Assembly: GCA_017882935.1 (NCBI GenBank)
Contig: JADGOP010000099.1
Coordinates: forward strand, 1 to 7,634
Direction of reading: 5' to 3'
Source of the DNA: Actinomycetota bacterium
Lineage (GTDB): Bacteria > Actinomycetota > Acidimicrobiia > Acidimicrobiales > Iamiaceae
DNA length: 7,634 nt
The notes below the pieces were generated by a model that saw only the letters and a program-made list of their open reading frames with translations, was not told the DNA's origin and did not search any database. Both the position numbers and the translations under genes were made by a program. Below, piece by piece: positions 5,849-7,634 of the stretch. Numbering within the stretch: position 1 is the stretch's first letter; every line of letters starts with the position of its first letter.

Positions 5849-6727
5849 ATGAGCAGCTACGACGAGCTCGGGATGTTCGAGGACAACGCGCGCGAGGCCG
5901 GGCTGCCGTGGACCGGGCCGCCTCGGGTCGAGCGCGTCGACGTCGACGGCGTCAGCGCGCTGGTGTGGGGCGACCGCGGCCAGGCGCCGCTCGTGCTGCT
6001 CCACGGCGGCGCGCAGAACGCCCACACCTGGGACACCGTGGCCCTGGCGCTCGACCGGCCGGTGGTGGCCATCGACCTGCCCGGCCACGGCCACTCGGCC
6101 TGGCGCGACGACCACGACTACCGGCCCGCGGTCATGGCGCCCGCCGTCGCCCGTGCCGTCGACGAGCTCGCGCCCGACGCCGCCGCGGTGGTGGGCATGT
6201 CGCTCGGGGGCCTCACCGCGCTGGCGCTCACCGCGGCCCGACCCGACCTCGTGCGGCGCCTCGCGCTGGTCGACATCACGCCCGGCGTCAACGCCGAGAA
6301 GGCCGCCGACGTGCACGCCTTCATCGACGGGCCCGAGTACTTCGCCGACTTCGACGAGATCCTCACGCGCACCGTCCAGTTCAACCCCAGCCGGTCCGAG
6401 GCCTCGCTGCGCCGCGGCATCCTGCACAACGCACACCAGCTTCCCGACGGCAGGTGGAGCTGGCGCTACGACCGCTTCCGCGCCGAGCCCATCGACAGCG
6501 CCGGCTTCGACATGGACTCGCTCTGGTCGGCCCTCGGCGCCACCACGGCGCCCGTGCTGCTGCTGCGGGGGTCGCGCTCGCCGGTGGTCGACGATGCCGA
6601 CGTGGCCGAGCTGCGGCGCCTGCAGCCCGACGCGCAGGTCGTCCTCATCGACGGCGCGGGTCACTCGATCCAGGGCGACCGACCGGTCGAGCTGGCCACC
6701 CACCTCGGCGGGTTCGCGCACGCCTGA
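5849..6727 (+). CDS. Alpha/beta-fold hydrolase
   Basis: A 292-residue cytoplasmic protein with the alpha/beta-hydrolase core. LVLLHGGAQNAHTWD (48-62) contains the oxyanion-hole HGG. IDLPGHGHS (75-83) follows strand 4. Ser118 in the nucleophile elbow GMSLGG (116-121) and His272 in GAGHSIQGDRP (269-279) complete two thirds of the triad. At the usual acid position after strand beta-7 the protein reads LLLRGSRSPVVDD (237-249), with Ser where Asp is common. The acid may instead be Asp142 in VDITPG after strand beta-6, or Asp248/249. A cap region lies at about 145-230. No signal peptide is seen. The ATG is preferred because a TAnnnT box lies 6 nt upstream. The substrate is unknown; esterase, lactonase or C-C hydrolase are all open. 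The downstream FMN oxidoreductase is 56 bp away with its own promoter, so the two are not clearly an operon. Confidence 0.9.
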   Translation: MSSYDELGMFEDNAREAGLPWTGPPRVERVDVDGVSALVWGDRGQAPLVLLHGGAQNAHTWDTVALALDRPVVAIDLPGHGHSAWRDDHDYRPAVMAPAVARAVDELAPDAAAVVGMSLGGLTALALTAARPDLVRRLALVDITPGVNAEKAADVHAFIDGPEYFADFDEILTRTVQFNPSRSEASLRRGILHNAHQLPDGRWSWRYDRFRAEPIDSAGFDMDSLWSALGATTAPVLLLRGSRSPVVDDADVAELRRLQPDAQVVLIDGAGHSIQGDRPVELATHLGGFAHA

Positions 6728-6735
6728 CGAACGAT

Positions 6736-6748
6736 CCGGTCCGACCGG
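6736..6748. promoter_or_regulatory. Operator-like 13-bp palindrome upstream of the flavodoxin-fold gene
   Basis: CCGGTC-C-GACCGG has perfect 6-bp half-sites around one central base. It lies between the hydrolase stop and the TACCCT -10 box, where it would touch the expected -35 region (about 6748-6753). That is a typical place for a repressor or activator site. GC-rich composition makes chance occurrence plausible, and no regulator gene is in the window. Confidence 0.35.
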
Positions 6749-6770
6749 GGCAGGCTCCGCGACGGGGACC

Positions 6771-6776
6771 TACCCT
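6771..6776 (+). promoter_or_regulatory. -10 element TACCCT, leaderless start of the flavodoxin-fold gene
   Basis: TACCCT ends 7 nt before the ATG at 6784, the same layout as the boxes upstream of the GNAT and alpha/beta-hydrolase genes. No Shine-Dalgarno sequence lies in the 7-nt gap. Confidence 0.5.
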
Positions 6777-6783
6777 CGCGGCC

Positions 6784-7509
6784 ATGAGCGACACCGACCC
6801 GACCTGGGACTTCAGCGGGCTGCGCGCCCTCTTCATCAACTGCACGCTCAAGCGGTCGCCGGAGACCTCGAACACCCAGGCCCTGGTCGACGCGAGCCGG
6901 GCGATCATGGACCACCACGGCGTCGCAACCGACTGCGTGCGCCTCGTCGACCGCGACATCGCCACGGGCGTGTGGCCCGACATGACCGAGCACGGCTGGG
7001 AGCGGGACGAGTGGCCGCCCATCCAGGAGCAGGTCTTCGCCGCCGACATCCTCGTCCTGGCCGGGCCCATCTGGCTCGGCGACAACAGCTCCATCATGAA
7101 GCAGTGCATCGAGCGGCTCTACGCGAGCTCGCACCTCCTCAACGACGCAGGCCAGTACCGGTACTACGGACGCGTCGCGGGCTGCCTCATCACCGGCAAC
7201 GAGGACGGCATCAAGCACTGCGCCCAGAACGTCCTCTACTCGCTGCAGCACATCGGCTACACCATCCCGCCGCAGGCCGACGCCGGGTGGATCGGTGAGG
7301 CCGGGCCCGGCCCGTCGTACCTCGACCCCGGCTCGGGCGGCCCCGAGAACGACTTCACCAACCGCAACACCACGTTCATGACCTGGAACCTGCTGCACGC
7401 CGCCAAGCTGCTCCACGACGCCGGCGGCATCCCGGCTCACGGCAACCAGCGCAGCGCCTGGGACGACGGCCAGCGCTTCGAGTGGGAGAACCCCGAGTAC
7501 CGCCGCTGA
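6784..7509 (+). CDS. Flavodoxin-fold NAD(P)H-dependent FMN oxidoreductase
   Basis: A 241-residue protein of the flavodoxin / NADPH-dependent FMN reductase superfamily. After a short N-terminal extension, strand beta-1 and the FMN phosphate loop read ALFINCTLKRSPETSNTQAL (15-34), with S25 to N30 in the loop. The second flavin-contacting loop is LAGPIWLGDNSSIMKQCIER (92-111), where Lys106 follows the family pattern before the helix. A third loop, ITGNEDGIKH (136-145), precedes helix 4. The C-terminal ~75 residues, with Gly/Pro-rich GEAGPGPSYLDPGSGGPEND at 171-190, are longer than in minimal FMN reductases and resemble the extended NAD(P)H-dependent oxidoreductase subgroup. It probably transfers electrons from NAD(P)H to a quinone, nitro or azo compound, or to free flavin; the substrate cannot be named. 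It is followed 11 bp later by a strong hairpin. Confidence 0.88.
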   Translation: MSDTDPTWDFSGLRALFINCTLKRSPETSNTQALVDASRAIMDHHGVATDCVRLVDRDIATGVWPDMTEHGWERDEWPPIQEQVFAADILVLAGPIWLGDNSSIMKQCIERLYASSHLLNDAGQYRYYGRVAGCLITGNEDGIKHCAQNVLYSLQHIGYTIPPQADAGWIGEAGPGPSYLDPGSGGPENDFTNRNTTFMTWNLLHAAKLLHDAGGIPAHGNQRSAWDDGQRFEWENPEYRR

Positions 7510-7520
7510 CCCCTCCCGCG

Positions 7521-7568
7521 TTCTGGGTGGGAATCGGCGTGCTCCGACACGCCGATTCCCACCCAGAA
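7521..7568. terminator. 48-bp palindrome, likely bidirectional terminator between convergent genes
   Basis: Arms at 7521-7541 and 7548-7568 are perfect 21-bp reverse complements with loop CTCCGA; an outer G-C pair (7520/7569) extends the stem to 22 bp. It begins 11 bp after the stop at 7509 and lies 19 bp before the stop of the minus-strand gene at 7588. That is the right place to stop transcription from both sides. No T-run follows. Its TTCTGGG/CCCAGAA ends match the palindrome at 5762-5808. Confidence 0.75.
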
Positions 7569-7587
7569 CTGGGAGAGCCGGGTCGGG

Positions 7588-7634
7588 TCAGGCGGGGGCG
7601 GGGGCGGGGGCGGGCTCGTCGACGAGGACACAGC
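7588..7634 (-). CDS. C-terminal tail of an unidentified protein, partial
   Basis: Reading leftwards from the window edge, the frame closed by TGA at 7590-7588 encodes CVLVDEPAPAPAPA. The (Pro-Ala) repeat is a plausible flexible C-terminus in a GC-rich genome. The position after a convergent hairpin supports a real gene end. Only 14 codons are visible, so no family can be assigned and the call is tentative. Confidence 0.45.
   Translation of the reverse strand, partial: CVLVDEPAPAPAPA

Noticed and set aside
3911..6721. Very long minus-strand open frame (936 codons) antisense to the GH5 and hydrolase genes
   Set aside because: Its translation is Gly/Arg/Val-rich with no recognisable domain, it crosses promoters and the palindrome, and the opposite strand holds two proteins with intact catalytic motifs. 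It is an artefact of few stops in GC-rich DNA.
3649..6783. Long plus-strand open frame upstream of and continuous with the flavodoxin-fold gene
   Set aside because: The upstream part is Arg/Pro/Ala-rich, runs antisense to DyP and out of frame with GH5 and the hydrolase, and has no domain. The real protein begins at the ATG at 6784, right after a -10 box.
1..7634. A defence island, prophage, integron, CRISPR or biosynthetic cluster
   Set aside because: No nuclease, helicase, transposase, integrase, toxin-antitoxin, carrier-protein or spaced direct-repeat signal was found; gene content and codon use look uniform and chromosomal.

Overview
The window is compact, very GC-rich DNA (by eye around 70% G+C) with strong third-position G/C bias, several GTG starts and start-proximal TAnnnT -10 boxes. 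This points to a high-GC actinomycete. An acidimicrobial-type environmental actinobacterium is a guess, because no marker gene is present. Nine coding regions are supported, two of them cut by the window edges, and no stretch over 300 bases lacks a gene. I see no rRNA, tRNA, CRISPR array, transposase or phage gene.

Left part (1-2986): a minus-strand pair holds an MBL-fold hydrolase (3' end outside the window) and an ArsC-type reductase. A 60-bp divergent promoter region separates them from a plus-strand pair, a GNAT acetyltransferase and an LtrA-family membrane protein whose stop and start codons overlap (TGATG). The two divergent genes have mirror-image TACGGT boxes 7-8 nt from their ATGs, which suggests leaderless transcripts.

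Middle part (3000-5737): a YfeX-like DyP heme peroxidase on the minus strand converges on the LtrA gene (13 bp apart). It diverges from a secreted GH5 glycosidase of the endoglycoceramidase type. The GH5 gene looks leadered, with a -10 box, an untranslated leader and a GAGGA ribosome binding site before a GTG start. A 47-bp palindrome follows it.

Right part (5849-7634): an alpha/beta-hydrolase and a flavodoxin-fold FMN oxidoreductase, each with a TAnnnT box 6-7 nt before its ATG. A second, related 48-bp palindrome follows, and then the C-terminal tail of a minus-strand gene that leaves the window.

The genes do not form one obvious pathway. They look like housekeeping and accessory metabolism: redox and arsenate detoxification, lipid-glycan degradation, and small hydrolases. 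No new defence, mobile or biosynthetic system could be shown. The points most worth following up are: the MBL protein with two of its usual metal ligands replaced; the pair of equal-sized palindromes with shared TTCTGGG/CCCAGAA ends; and the repeated leaderless promoter layout.
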